DNA of 64,000 bases from Lentzea terrae (GTDB lineage: Bacteria; Actinomycetota; Actinomycetes; Mycobacteriales; Pseudonocardiaceae), in contig NZ_QFWW01000037.1 in the NCBI RefSeq assembly GCF_003265345.1, positions 99,534 to 163,533 of the forward strand. Reading direction: 5' to 3'. Numbering within the stretch: position 1 is the first letter of the stretch; each line of letters begins with the position of its first letter. Both the position numbers and the translations under genes were made by a program. The notes below the pieces were generated by a model. It was given only the letters and a program-made list of their open reading frames with translations, was not told where the DNA came from and did not search any database. Positions 7,188-15,457 of this stretch are shown in pieces.

Positions 7188-8155
7188 TGCCGCGGATAAC
7201 GCTTGGGGAGCTTGAAACCGCGCTCCTTCAACACCTTCCGCAACCGGTCCGGGTAGTCGGTGATCAGGCCGTCGATCCCGGTGTCGATCACCTCGTGCAT
7301 CCGTGACTCCTCGTCCACGGTCCACGGGATCACGGTGAGACCTTGAGCGTGCGCGTCCGCGACCAGTTCCTTGGTGGTCATCGTGTGCACCGGTGAAAGC
7401 GCACGGGCGCCGAAACTGCGCACCGCTTTGGCAACGCTGCCGCCGAAGTCGTCCAGGTTCAGCCCACCGGTCCACGGCGAGCCCGGCCGCAGGAACTCCG
7501 GCTGAGTCAGGGCGACCAGCGGGATGCGCGGCTCGACCTCGCGCAGCCGCATCAGCGTGCCCCAGTCGAAGGACTGGACGGTCACGTTGGACAGGAAGCC
7601 GCTGCGCCGGATCTCGCGGACCGCCCGTTGCACGAACTGCTCGCGCGGCGCGGTCTCGTGCGGGGCGGCTGCCTCGACCTTGGTCTCGATGTTGAAGCGG
7701 ATGCCCCACGCGCGGTGCTTGCGGGCGAGGTCGAAGAGCTCGGCCAGCGTGGGCATGCGGGCACCCGGCGAGAGCTCCTGGTTCGGGTACTGCGACCACC
7801 GGGTGCTGCCGCAGTCGAGGGTGCGGACCTGGGCGAACGTCAGGTCCTTCACGTACTTGCCGGCGTACGGGAACGCCGGGTCGCCGGGAAACGCGGGCAA
7901 CGTGTCGAGGCACTTCGCCGGGTTCGTCTTGCGGTCGTGGGTGATGACCTCACGGCCGTCCTTGGTGATCTGCAGGTCGAGCTCCAGCGTCGTGACGCCG
8001 AGCTCGAGCGCCTTGCCGAACGCCTTGAGCGTGCTCTCCACGGTCAGGCCGATGCCGCCGCGGTGGGCCTGCAGGTCGAGTTCCCGGTGGTGGTGCGCCT
8101 GGACGACGCCTGGTGTGGCCATTGCGATCACCAGAGCCCCGATGAGTGTCCGCAT
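7184..8155 (-). CDS. Secreted glycerophosphodiester phosphodiesterase
   Basis: A 323-residue GDPD enzyme with a signal peptide (MRTLIGALVIAMATPGVVQA). The mature part begins with HHH and carries LQAHRGGIGLTVEST, LELDLQITKDGREVITHD and NIETKVEA, the conserved catalytic and metal positions. It resembles the exported GDPDs that recycle phospholipid head groups or teichoic-acid-like polymers. The insert between the two metal motifs (about residues 70-110, with CLDTLPAF and LDCGSTRW) contains two cysteines that may form a disulfide, consistent with export. It converges on the P450 gene. Confidence 0.9.
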   Translation of the reverse strand: MRTLIGALVIAMATPGVVQAHHHRELDLQAHRGGIGLTVESTLKAFGKALELGVTTLELDLQITKDGREVITHDRKTNPAKCLDTLPAFPGDPAFPYAGKYVKDLTFAQVRTLDCGSTRWSQYPNQELSPGARMPTLAELFDLARKHRAWGIRFNIETKVEAAAPHETAPREQFVQRAVREIRRSGFLSNVTVQSFDWGTLMRLREVEPRIPLVALTQPEFLRPGSPWTGGLNLDDFGGSVAKAVRSFGARALSPVHTMTTKELVADAHAQGLTVIPWTVDEESRMHEVIDTGIDGLITDYPDRLRKVLKERGFKLPKRYPRH

Positions 8156-8221
8156 TCGTCCAACCTGGCACTCGCTGAGAACGCCGGGAAGGTCCTCACG
8201 GACGAACGTCGCCTGAACAGA

Positions 8222-9127
8222 TCAGCGCGGCGAACCGGACGCGCGGAACGACCGCAGCGGGGGCTGGGGAGCGTCCTTGACCTCGAGCACGCGCATCAAC
8301 CGCACGGACGCGGCGTCCACCGGGAGCAGCAGCGTGGTGATCCGCCGGACGACCAGCGCCGTGGTCACCGCGACGCCCGCCAGCACCAGGTTGGCGAACG
8401 CGTGCAGCAGCACCCCGTCGGCCAGCGCCTGCGTGCTGTCGCGGAACGACCACAGGATCATGATCACGAACAGCAACCCCGACCCGGCCCAGAAGCCCCA
8501 CCACCAGCGCAGCAGCGTCGACGGGCGGGGACGTTCGTCGGCCGACCCGTGCGCCACCGCGTGTTCGAGCTCGGCGAGCACCGAGCCGGGCACGACGAGG
8601 TTCATGCCGGGAACGACGAGCCCGAGCAACGCCTGTTCGTCCGAGCGGGAGGGCCCGTAGCCCACGATCGTCGCGGCCACGTTGCGCGCCCGCCGCACCC
8701 ACAACAGCGTGAGCACGAACGACAGCGCGGAGCCGGTGATCATGATCGCCGTGGAGGACACCACCAGCGCGTCCGACGCGCTGACCACGCCGGGGGAGAG
8801 CGCGCCGAAGCGGCTCATCGCGACCAGGACGTACCGCCAGACCTCGGACAACGCCGCCCAGACGGCGACGAAAGCGAGCAGCCACAACGAGTTCTGCGCG
8901 GTGCGGCCGAGCCGGCGCACCCCGTCGACCGAGTCGGCCTGCTCGACGGTGCCGGGTACGGCCGTCGGCCAGCGCCACGCCAGCAGCGGGAAGCCCCAGC
9001 GCGGCGGGACCGGGTAGTTCGGCGGGCCGCCGTAGGACAACCGCTGCGACCGCCGCGCAGACTGCGGATACGCACCGGGTGGCGGAGTCGCCACCCAGTC
9101 CACGCGCATCGGCTGCAACGGCTGCAC
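8222..9127 (-). CDS. DUF4328 multipass membrane protein
   Basis: About 301 residues: a Pro/Tyr/Arg-rich cytoplasmic N-terminus (about 1-60) followed by several membrane spans (SLWLLAFVAVWAALSEV, AIMITGSALSFVLTLL, GFWAGSGLLFVIMIL, FANLVLAGVAVTTALVV) and the DUF4328 signature GLVVPGMNLVVP. Function unknown. GTG 9127 starts 2 bp after the rhodanese stop and has GAGG upstream, so the two are probably co-translated; ATG 9109 is an alternative start. Confidence 0.82.
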   Translation of the reverse strand: MQPLQPMRVDWVATPPPGAYPQSARRSQRLSYGGPPNYPVPPRWGFPLLAWRWPTAVPGTVEQADSVDGVRRLGRTAQNSLWLLAFVAVWAALSEVWRYVLVAMSRFGALSPGVVSASDALVVSSTAIMITGSALSFVLTLLWVRRARNVAATIVGYGPSRSDEQALLGLVVPGMNLVVPGSVLAELEHAVAHGSADERPRPSTLLRWWWGFWAGSGLLFVIMILWSFRDSTQALADGVLLHAFANLVLAGVAVTTALVVRRITTLLLPVDAASVRLMRVLEVKDAPQPPLRSFRASGSPR

Positions 9128-9129
9128 GA

Positions 9130-9468
9130 TCAGATGACCTCGGGTTCCATGCCCTCGACGCCGCCCTCGAGCGGGCGACCGTGGGCGTCCCAGTGCTGCA
9201 TGCCGCCCTCGACGTTGACGGCTTCCCAGCCGTTCTGGTTGAGGTACTGGGTCACGCGGGCGGAACGACCACCGGCGCGGCACACGACGTAGAGCTGCAC
9301 GTCGTTCGGCACCTCGTCGAGCCGGGCACCGATCTCGCTCATGGGGATGTGCAGAGCGCCGGGCGCATGGCCCGCGTCCCACTCGTCCTGCTCACGCACG
9401 TCCAGCAGGACGGCGCCTTCCGGCAGCACGGCGGGCACGTCAGCGATCTCCACGCTTGGCACAGTCAC
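9130..9468 (-). CDS. Single-domain rhodanese (sulfurtransferase)
   Basis: A 112-residue cytosolic rhodanese fold. The active-site loop VCRAGGRSA has the persulfide-forming Cys63, preceded by LLDVREQDEWDAGHAPGALHIP, the classic rhodanese N-terminal signature. It likely carries sulfane sulfur from donors such as thiosulfate to a thiol acceptor, but the partner is not shown by context. Starts possible at GTG 9468 or 9462. It forms a two-gene unit with the DUF4328 gene. Confidence 0.92.
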   Translation of the reverse strand: MTVPSVEIADVPAVLPEGAVLLDVREQDEWDAGHAPGALHIPMSEIGARLDEVPNDVQLYVVCRAGGRSARVTQYLNQNGWEAVNVEGGMQHWDAHGRPLEGGVEGMEPEVI

Positions 9469-9484
9469 GCCCTAGATGTTGCCA

Positions 9485-9517
9485 TGCCGGAGGTTGCGCT
9501 TTCGTGAACCTCCGGCA
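9485..9517 (-). terminator. 11-bp hairpin terminator
   Basis: Arms 9485-9495 (tgccggaggtt) and 9507-9517 are perfectly complementary with an 11-nt loop. It lies just after the stop of the gene ending at 9528 and before the rhodanese start, so it should end the sigma/membrane-protein transcript. No U-run follows on the minus strand. Confidence 0.75.
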
Positions 9518-9527
9518 CGGCACACCC

Positions 9528-10421
9528 TCAGGCCACCCCCGCGATGGCGGGCCCGAGCCGGGTGAACTGTTCCTCGCTCAACGGCAGCGTGGCGCGACCA
9601 GCACCCGTGCGCTGCAGGACGCCCGGCTGGTTCGGATCAGGACGCACGTCCGGGCTGCCGTAGTTGCGCAGTTCGAGCCGCACGAACAGACCGTCCTTGC
9701 GGTAGATCTCCAGCACCTGCTTGAGCGACTGGAAAGGCTCGTACGGCCGGATGTTGTGCAGCTGCATGACCGTGCCGTTGGCGAGGGTCAGCCGCCTGGC
9801 CGGTTCACAGTCGCCGGTCGCCCAGAGCCCGTCGTCCGCATGCCACTGCGGGGTACCGGGGAACCTGCCGGCGGAGATGCTGAGGCTGCCGGTCCCGCCG
9901 GAGTCGGTCAGGTCGAACTCGATGGCGTCCTTGATGGAGCTGCCCGGCGCGTTGCTGACGGTCACCTCCGGCAACTCCCGCCGCACCAGGTCGATCAACG
10001 CGTCGACGGTCTTGGCGGACAACACGTCCGTGCCGAGCCCCCACACCTCCAAGGGTTCCTTCGAGTTGCACAACGGAATCTGCACGACTGCGCGACCGGC
10101 GGGTGGCGGCGCGCTCGTCGCGGGTGTCCACGTCCCGTACGGGATCTGCGGCGGGGTGTTGACCCTGGGCCAGCCCGTCGCGTGCTCGACGGTGGCGGGA
10201 CCGTAGTTCGGCTGGTCCGCAGGCGTGGGGTCCGGCGCGGCGTGGTTCAGCGTCGCGGCGCCGATGCCGATGCCGGCGACCACCGCGAACACGCCCAGCA
10301 CGGCACCCGCGCGCTGGGCGAACACCCGGCGGCGGCCGCGCTTGAGCACGTGGTCCAAGGTCGTCGTGGGAGGCGGGGCGGAGACGTCGAGAGCTCCGCG
10401 CAGCTTCTCTTCGAGATTCAT
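9528..10421 (-). CDS. Membrane protein partner of second SigE-type sigma factor
   Basis: A 297-residue single-pass protein: short cytoplasmic N-terminus MNLEEKLRGALDV, basic patch (KRGRRRVFAQR), one transmembrane helix (about residues 40-60) and a large outer domain containing two cysteines (IPLCNSKEP and ATGDCEPARR). ATG 10421 overlaps the sigma stop in a TGATG junction, so it is translated by re-initiation. The arrangement mirrors the sigma/membrane pair at 2415-3752, but the outer domain is not obviously the same. No named family recognised; a regulatory role on the sigma factor is inferred from context. Confidence 0.8.
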   Translation of the reverse strand: MNLEEKLRGALDVSAPPPTTTLDHVLKRGRRRVFAQRAGAVLGVFAVVAGIGIGAATLNHAAPDPTPADQPNYGPATVEHATGWPRVNTPPQIPYGTWTPATSAPPPAGRAVVQIPLCNSKEPLEVWGLGTDVLSAKTVDALIDLVRRELPEVTVSNAPGSSIKDAIEFDLTDSGGTGSLSISAGRFPGTPQWHADDGLWATGDCEPARRLTLANGTVMQLHNIRPYEPFQSLKQVLEIYRKDGLFVRLELRNYGSPDVRPDPNQPGVLQRTGAGRATLPLSEEQFTRLGPAIAGVA

Positions 10422-10912
10422 CAAGCACACTCCGAAGTGACCGGCTCGCCGTACGCCTCGCGGAGCGTCGCCAAACCCCTGGCTGTCTGACTTTTGACGT
10501 TGCCGATCGAACAGCCCAGCTCAGCGGCCGTCTGCTCGATGGACAGGTCGTGCACGAACCGCAGCACCAGCGCGGCCCGCTGCTTGGCGGGCACCTGCTG
10601 CAGTGCCGCGTTCAACTTGGCGTCGGGATCGGAGAAGCCGCCGCCGACGCCGAGCTCCGGCAGCTCGGCGACCGGGCTCACGCGGTCGCGGCCGCGGCGC
10701 CTGCTGTCGATGAACGCGCGCGTCACGATGGTGCGGACATAGGCCTCCGCCGTTTCGCGCCTGATCGTCGGCCACTTCGCGTACGCCTTCACGAATGCGT
10801 TCTGCGCGAGCTCTTCCGCCTCCGACCAGTCACCGCACAACGCGTACGCCGTGCGGCGGGCCCAGTCGAACCTGCTCGTGAAGAACTCCGAGAACTCTTC
10901 GTCCCGTCGCAC
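10421..10912 (-). CDS. SigE-family ECF RNA polymerase sigma factor
   Basis: A 163-residue ECF sigma factor. Region 2 contains EEFSEFFTSRFDWARRTAYA and EAEELAQNAFVKAYAKW; region 4 contains VPAKQRAALVLRFVHDLS, EQTAAELGCSIGNVKSQTAR. GTG 10912 is chosen because AGGGGG lies 7 nt upstream and the family normally begins with this short charged segment; longer N-terminal extensions in frame are not conserved. It is co-translated with the membrane protein that follows. It is the second such pair within 11 kb. Confidence 0.92.
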   Translation of the reverse strand: MRRDEEFSEFFTSRFDWARRTAYALCGDWSEAEELAQNAFVKAYAKWPTIRRETAEAYVRTIVTRAFIDSRRRGRDRVSPVAELPELGVGGGFSDPDAKLNAALQQVPAKQRAALVLRFVHDLSIEQTAAELGCSIGNVKSQTARGLATLREAYGEPVTSECA

Positions 10913-10983
10913 TCCGGTCCCCCTGCTTTCGCTGCTTCCGCGTTCAATACGCGGCCAGCACCAGCAGGGTTGCACGCACGAAA

Positions 10984-11013
10984 AACGGGCCGCCCCCTGG
11001 GGGACGGCCCGTT
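10984..11013 (-). terminator. Strong rho-independent terminator of DUF485-symporter operon
   Basis: Arms aacgggccg (10984-10992) and cggcccgtt (11005-11013) enclose a further C5/G5 pairing, giving a 14-bp GC-rich stem with a single bulge. On the minus strand the stem is followed by TTT, a short U-tract. It lies 17 bp after the stop of the symporter gene ending at 11030. Confidence 0.85.
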
Positions 11014-11029
11014 CTCCGGAAACGATCGG

Positions 11030-12622
11030 CTAGTGCGCGATGGCCTTCTCGGCGCCCGCACCGGTGAGGGAGCGGACCTCCATCTCGGCCTGCTTGACCG
11101 GGTCGGCCTTGTCCTTCGAGAGGATCGTGCCGATGTAGCCGAGCAGGAACGCGACCGGGATCGACACGATGCCGGGGTTCGACAGCGGGAAGAGCGCGAA
11201 GTCGGCGTTCTTGAACATCGACGTCGGCTGACCGGAGACCGCCGGCGACAAGACGATCAGCGTGATCGTCACTGCCAGACCGCCGTAGATGCTCCACAGC
11301 GCGCCCGAGGTGTTGAACCTCTTCCAGAACAGCGAGTAGAGGATCGTCGGCAGGTTGGCCGAGGCCGCGACCGCGAACGCCAGCGCCACGAGGAACGCGA
11401 TGTTCTGGCCGTTGGCGATGATGCCGCCGCCGATGGAGACGAGGCCGATGACGATCGCGGTGAGGCGGGCGACCTTGACCTCGGAGTCCTTGTCCTCCGC
11501 CTGACCCTTCTTGATGATGTTGGCGTAGATGTCGTGTGCGAACGACGCCGACGCCGTGATCGTCAGGCCTGCCACGACCGCGAGGATCGTCGCGAAGGCG
11601 ACCGCCGCGATCAGGCCGAGCAGGATCGGGCCGCCGAGCTCCAGGGCGAGCAGCGGAGCCGCCGAGTTGGCCTTGCCGGGCGCCTTGTTGATCGCGTCCG
11701 GACCGACCAGCGCACCGGCGCCGTAGCCGAGGACCAGCGTGAACAGGTAGAAGATGCCGATCAACCAGATGGCCCACACGACCGAACGACGGGCTTCCTT
11801 CGCGGTCGGCACGGTGTAGAAGCGCATCAGGATGTGCGGCAGACCCGCGGTGCCGAGCACGAGGGCCAGTGCCAGCGACAGGAAGTCGAGCTTCGTGGTG
11901 CCGTTCTTGCCGTACGCGAGACCGGGGCCGAGCAGCTTCTCGCCCGCCTTCGGCGCGTTGTCGACCGCGGCGCCGAGCACGGAGGAGAGGTTGAAGCCGT
12001 ACTTGCCGAGCACCCAGACGGTCATGATGCCCGCACCGGCGATCAGCAGGACCGCCTTGATGATCTGCACCCAGGTGGTGCCCTTCATGCCGCCGATGAG
12101 GACGTAGGCGATCATCAGGGCGCCGACCACGGCGATGACGAGGGCCTGGCCACCAGTGCCCGTGATGCCGAGCAGCAGGGCGACGAGACCACCGGCACCG
12201 GCCATCTGGGCCAGCAGGTAGAAGAACGAGACTGCCATCGTCGACGTGGCGGCCGCCGCGCGGACCGGACGCTGCCGCATCCGGAAGCTCAGCACGTCGC
12301 CCATCGTGTACTTGCCGGTGTTGCGCAGCAGCTCGGCGACCAGCAGCAGCGCGACGAGCCACGCCACCAGGAAGCCGATCGAGTACAGGAAGCCGTCGTA
12401 GCCGTTGAGGGCGATGGCGCCCGCGATGCCGAGGAACGACGCGGCGGAGAGGTAGTCACCCGCGATCGCGATGCCGTTCTGCGGCCCGGTGAACGCGCGG
12501 CCGGCGGCCAGGTAGTCGGCAGCGGTCTTGGTGTTGCGGCTCGCCCGGATGACCACGAACAGCGTGACCAGGACGAAGACACCGAAGATGCTGATGTTGA
12601 GGATCGGGCTGGACTCGTTCAC
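11030..12622 (-). CDS. actP: ActP-type cation/acetate (monocarboxylate) symporter
   Basis: A 530-residue solute:sodium symporter (SSS) with about 13 membrane helices. Signature stretches include AGDYLSAASFLGIAG, GGMKGTTWVQIIKA, LGTAGLPHILMRFYT and ASASFAHDIYA, all typical of the ActP/MctC branch that takes up acetate, propionate or pyruvate. GTG 12622 overlaps the stop of the DUF485 gene (GTGA), the usual DUF485-ActP pairing. A second SSS gene and a LytTR regulator follow upstream, and lutABC lies 8 kb away. Exact substrate (acetate, pyruvate, lactate) cannot be decided from sequence. Confidence 0.92.
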   Translation of the reverse strand: MNESSPILNISIFGVFVLVTLFVVIRASRNTKTAADYLAAGRAFTGPQNGIAIAGDYLSAASFLGIAGAIALNGYDGFLYSIGFLVAWLVALLLVAELLRNTGKYTMGDVLSFRMRQRPVRAAAATSTMAVSFFYLLAQMAGAGGLVALLLGITGTGGQALVIAVVGALMIAYVLIGGMKGTTWVQIIKAVLLIAGAGIMTVWVLGKYGFNLSSVLGAAVDNAPKAGEKLLGPGLAYGKNGTTKLDFLSLALALVLGTAGLPHILMRFYTVPTAKEARRSVVWAIWLIGIFYLFTLVLGYGAGALVGPDAINKAPGKANSAAPLLALELGGPILLGLIAAVAFATILAVVAGLTITASASFAHDIYANIIKKGQAEDKDSEVKVARLTAIVIGLVSIGGGIIANGQNIAFLVALAFAVAASANLPTILYSLFWKRFNTSGALWSIYGGLAVTITLIVLSPAVSGQPTSMFKNADFALFPLSNPGIVSIPVAFLLGYIGTILSKDKADPVKQAEMEVRSLTGAGAEKAIAH

Positions 12623-12969
12623 TTGCCGTCTCCCTCGATCTCACCGCGGAGCTTCTCCGCCAACGGGTCGAGGTTCTTGTTGGCGTGCCGCACGTAGAGC
12701 GTCGTGATCACGAAGGTGGACACGAACTGCAGCAGACCGAAGATGAGCCCGACGTTGATGTTGCCGACGACCTTGGTCGACATGAACCCGTGCGCGTAGT
12801 CCGCGAGCAGCACGTACAGCAGGTACCAAGCGAGGAACAGCCCGGAGACCGGGAACACGAACTTGCGCAGCCGATGCTTCAGCTCCGCGAAGTCATCACT
12901 TGCTTGTACGTCGACCCACTTCTGCGCATCGGGGGCCGACTCGCTCGGGGTGTGTTCGACAGTGCTCAC
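12619..12969 (-). CDS. DUF485 small membrane protein
   Basis: A 116-residue protein with two membrane helices (FVFPVSGLFLAWYLLYVLLA and NVGLIFGLLQFVSTFVITTL) in a DUF485 domain, ending LYVRHANKNLDPLAE. Such proteins are the conserved partners of ActP-like symporters and probably assist their function or assembly. GTG 12969 has a strong GGAGGGG ribosome site; a longer in-frame extension to 13077 lacks one. It is the first gene of the two-gene operon. Confidence 0.9.
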   Translation of the reverse strand: MSTVEHTPSESAPDAQKWVDVQASDDFAELKHRLRKFVFPVSGLFLAWYLLYVLLADYAHGFMSTKVVGNINVGLIFGLLQFVSTFVITTLYVRHANKNLDPLAEKLRGEIEGDGK

Positions 12970-13069
12970 AGTCCCCTCCTCGCGGTACTCGTCGTGGGTG
13001 TCAGCAACGTGACGTGCACGTAATGCCTCCAGGTGCGGTCTGTTCTTGGTCGAGAACCGTATGGAGACT

Positions 13070-13080
13070 TGAGTCACTCA
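13070..13080. promoter_or_regulatory. Palindrome TGAGTCACTCA upstream of DUF485-actP
   Basis: A perfect 11-bp palindrome with central C lies 101 bp upstream of GTG 12969. It is the most symmetric element in the leader region of the DUF485-symporter operon and could be an operator. No regulator can be assigned; LytTR proteins usually bind direct repeats, so it is not an obvious LytTR site. Confidence 0.35.
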
Positions 13081-13227
13081 GGTAAGACCCCGTCCGTGCC
13101 AATGCGCCCAGCAGTCGGGTGATGCGACGAACGGTCAGTATGCGTAGACGAACAGCACTCTGCGTGACCGCAATCACCGTTCACCGATTCGAGTGACCAA
13201 TTTTCACCCAATTGAAACGCTGGGTAC

Positions 13228-15027
13228 TCACCGTGACCGACCAGCTCCCCTGCGCTGGTCGTCGGCCATCCGCGCCTTCTCCTCGGCCGTGCCGAACCGC
13301 GCGATGTCGCGGTCGCGGATGAAGCCCAGCGGGTCCGGCGCGTGCAGTCTCAGCAGGATCTGGTTGACGTCCGCCGGTGCCCTTCTGCGGGTGGCCTTGC
13401 TGACCACGATCATGGTCGCGAAGGCGATCGGAACGGTGATCAGCGCTGGTTGGGTGATGAACGCGGGCGCCCAACGGCCGGTGTAGGAGCTGACCACGCT
13501 GATCACCTGAGCGGAGATCACCATGCCGCCGCCGACGACGAGACCGCACACCGCACCCACCCAGGTGAGTCCTCTCCACCAGATGCCGAGGACGAGCAGC
13601 GGGCAGAAGGTCGAAGCGGCTAGCGCGAACGACATGGCCACGGTCAGTGACGCATCGGAGCGCGGCAACAGCAGTGCGAGCCCGATCGCGACGAGTCCGG
13701 TGAACACAGTTGCCCACCGGAAGTCACGAACCTTGCCCGGCATGATGTCCGTCGAGACCACCCCGGCGACGGACACGACGAGCCCGGACGAGGTCGACAG
13801 GAACGCCGCGAAGGCACCCGCGGCGACGATCGCGCCGAGGATCTGACCACCCAGGTTCGGCAGCATCGTCTCCGGCAGCATCAGCACCGCCGCGTCCGTC
13901 TTCCCGTTCACCAGCAGCTGCGGCAGGTAGAGCCGGGACAGCACGCCCAGCACCGTCGGGAAGATGTAGAACAGGCCGAGCAGGTAGAGCACGTGCAGCG
14001 CCGTCCGCCGGGCCGCCTTGCCGTCCGGGTTGGTGTAGAAGCGGACCAGGACGTGCGGCAGGCCCATCGTGCCGAGGAACGTCGCGAAGATCAGCGAGTA
14101 GGTCTTGAGCAGGTCGGAGATGCCGCCGGTCTGCGGGCGCGTCCAGTCGTGGTTGTTCGTCGGCGAGCCCTCGACCACCGGGACCGGGCTGCCGGCGGGG
14201 AACTCCATCACCGTGCCGGGGCTGAGCTCGTAGACGCCGCGCCCCCAGAACACCGGCCCGTCGGCGTGCCTGCCGTCGATCTCGCCGTGCACCTTCAACG
14301 TCAGCGGCTCGTCGACCCTGACCTTGATCACCTGCTCGGCCACGGTGATCGACTCGGCCTGCGGGAACCTGACGACGCCCTCGTCGCTGATCGGCTGCGT
14401 GCCGCGGTCCGGCGAGGCGAGGAACACCACGAAGAGCACGAACGTGGGCGCGGCGATCGCGAAGAGCTTGCCCCAGTACTGGAACGCCTGCACCAGCGTG
14501 ATCGCGCGCATGCCGCCGCCCAGCACGTTGATCACCACGATGACCGTGACGATCAGGCCGCCGAACCACGCGGGCAGACCGGTGATCGTGGTCAGCGTCA
14601 GACCGGCGGACTGCAGCTGCGGCACCAGGTACAGCACGCCGATGCAGACCACGAAGAACGTGCTGAAGTGCCGCACGTTCACCGATCCCAGCCTGGCCTC
14701 GGCGAAGTCGGGCAGCGTGTAGGCGCCGGACCTGCGCAGCGGTGCGGCCACGAACAGCAGCAGTGCGAGGTACCCGGCGGTGAAGCCGATCGGGTACCAG
14801 AGCGCGTCGATGCCGTCCTTGAGCACGAGCCCGGCCACGCCGAGGAACGACGCGGCGGACAGGTACTCGCCGGAGATCGCGGCGGCGTTGCGGGTGGCCG
14901 GGATCGCCCGGCGCGCGACCAGGAAGTCCGGGGTGGTGTTGGCCTTGCGCGAGCCGACGTAGCCGAGCAGGAACGTGACGGCCGCGACGGCGACGATGGC
15001 GCTGAGGCTCCAGAAGGTGGCGGTCAC
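13228..15027 (-). CDS. Second solute:sodium symporter, monocarboxylate type
   Basis: A 599-residue SSS transporter with ISGEYLSAASFLGVAGL, NVLGGGMRAITLVQAFQYWGK, GTMGLPHVLVRFYTNPDGK and STSSGLVVSVAGVVSTDI. Compared with the ActP homologue at 11030 it carries an extra extracytoplasmic insert (about residues 215-300, with VRVDEPLTLKVHG and VMEFPAG) and a longer basic C-terminus. It is the last gene of an operon response regulator-small membrane protein-symporter, with GTG 15027 one base beyond the upstream stop. Direct linkage to a LytTR regulator suggests substrate-induced uptake. Confidence 0.9.
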   Translation of the reverse strand: MTATFWSLSAIVAVAAVTFLLGYVGSRKANTTPDFLVARRAIPATRNAAAISGEYLSAASFLGVAGLVLKDGIDALWYPIGFTAGYLALLLFVAAPLRRSGAYTLPDFAEARLGSVNVRHFSTFFVVCIGVLYLVPQLQSAGLTLTTITGLPAWFGGLIVTVIVVINVLGGGMRAITLVQAFQYWGKLFAIAAPTFVLFVVFLASPDRGTQPISDEGVVRFPQAESITVAEQVIKVRVDEPLTLKVHGEIDGRHADGPVFWGRGVYELSPGTVMEFPAGSPVPVVEGSPTNNHDWTRPQTGGISDLLKTYSLIFATFLGTMGLPHVLVRFYTNPDGKAARRTALHVLYLLGLFYIFPTVLGVLSRLYLPQLLVNGKTDAAVLMLPETMLPNLGGQILGAIVAAGAFAAFLSTSSGLVVSVAGVVSTDIMPGKVRDFRWATVFTGLVAIGLALLLPRSDASLTVAMSFALAASTFCPLLVLGIWWRGLTWVGAVCGLVVGGGMVISAQVISVVSSYTGRWAPAFITQPALITVPIAFATMIVVSKATRRRAPADVNQILLRLHAPDPLGFIRDRDIARFGTAEEKARMADDQRRGAGRSR

Positions 15028-15028
15028 G

Positions 15029-15457
15029 TCAGCGGTCGACCATGTTCACGAAGTCGCGCTCGTGCCGTTCGGCCTGCCTGCGGAACACCCAGCCGACCCC
15101 GTAGAGGATCGGGAAGGGCGCCAGGCCGAGCACGAGCCAGGGGATGCCGATGCCGAGGATCTCGAGGTCCCCGATCTGCGGGAACAGGTAGAAGGTGATC
15201 GGCAGCAGGCACATGCCGATCAGGACGGCGAAGGCGAGCCCGAACGCGGACCGGAGCTGCTGCTTGATGAGGTCGCGCACGAGCTTCTCGCCGACGCTGG
15301 TCTGCTCCTCCAGCTCGATGATCGTGCGCAGCGCCTTGCCGCGTGCCTTCGCGGAGTCGTTGAGGACGACGCGCCGCCTGCGTGGCTTGCGGGCCTGCTC
15401 ACCGAGCCAGGCCTCGCGGGCGGCCTGCTCGGGCTTTCCCGCGTCGTGCCTGCTCAC
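15029..15457 (-). CDS. Small two-helix membrane protein (DUF485-like position)
   Basis: A 142-residue protein with a basic, charged cytoplasmic N-terminus (about 1-65) and two membrane helices (FGLAFAVLIGMCLLPITFYL and IPWLVLGLAPFPILYGVGWV), ending in a charged tail. Size, topology and position directly before an SSS symporter parallel the DUF485 protein at 12619, although the sequences differ. GTG 15457 overlaps the response-regulator stop (GTGA). I infer that it is the accessory subunit of the second symporter. Confidence 0.78.
   Translation of the reverse strand: MSRHDAGKPEQAAREAWLGEQARKPRRRRVVLNDSAKARGKALRTIIELEEQTSVGEKLVRDLIKQQLRSAFGLAFAVLIGMCLLPITFYLFPQIGDLEILGIGIPWLVLGLAPFPILYGVGWVFRRQAERHERDFVNMVDR

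Noticed and set aside
7628-9292. 554-codon plus-strand open frame
   Set aside because: It is antisense to the secreted GDPD, DUF4328 and rhodanese genes and has a low-complexity His/Arg/Gln composition typical of shadow frames in GC-rich DNA.
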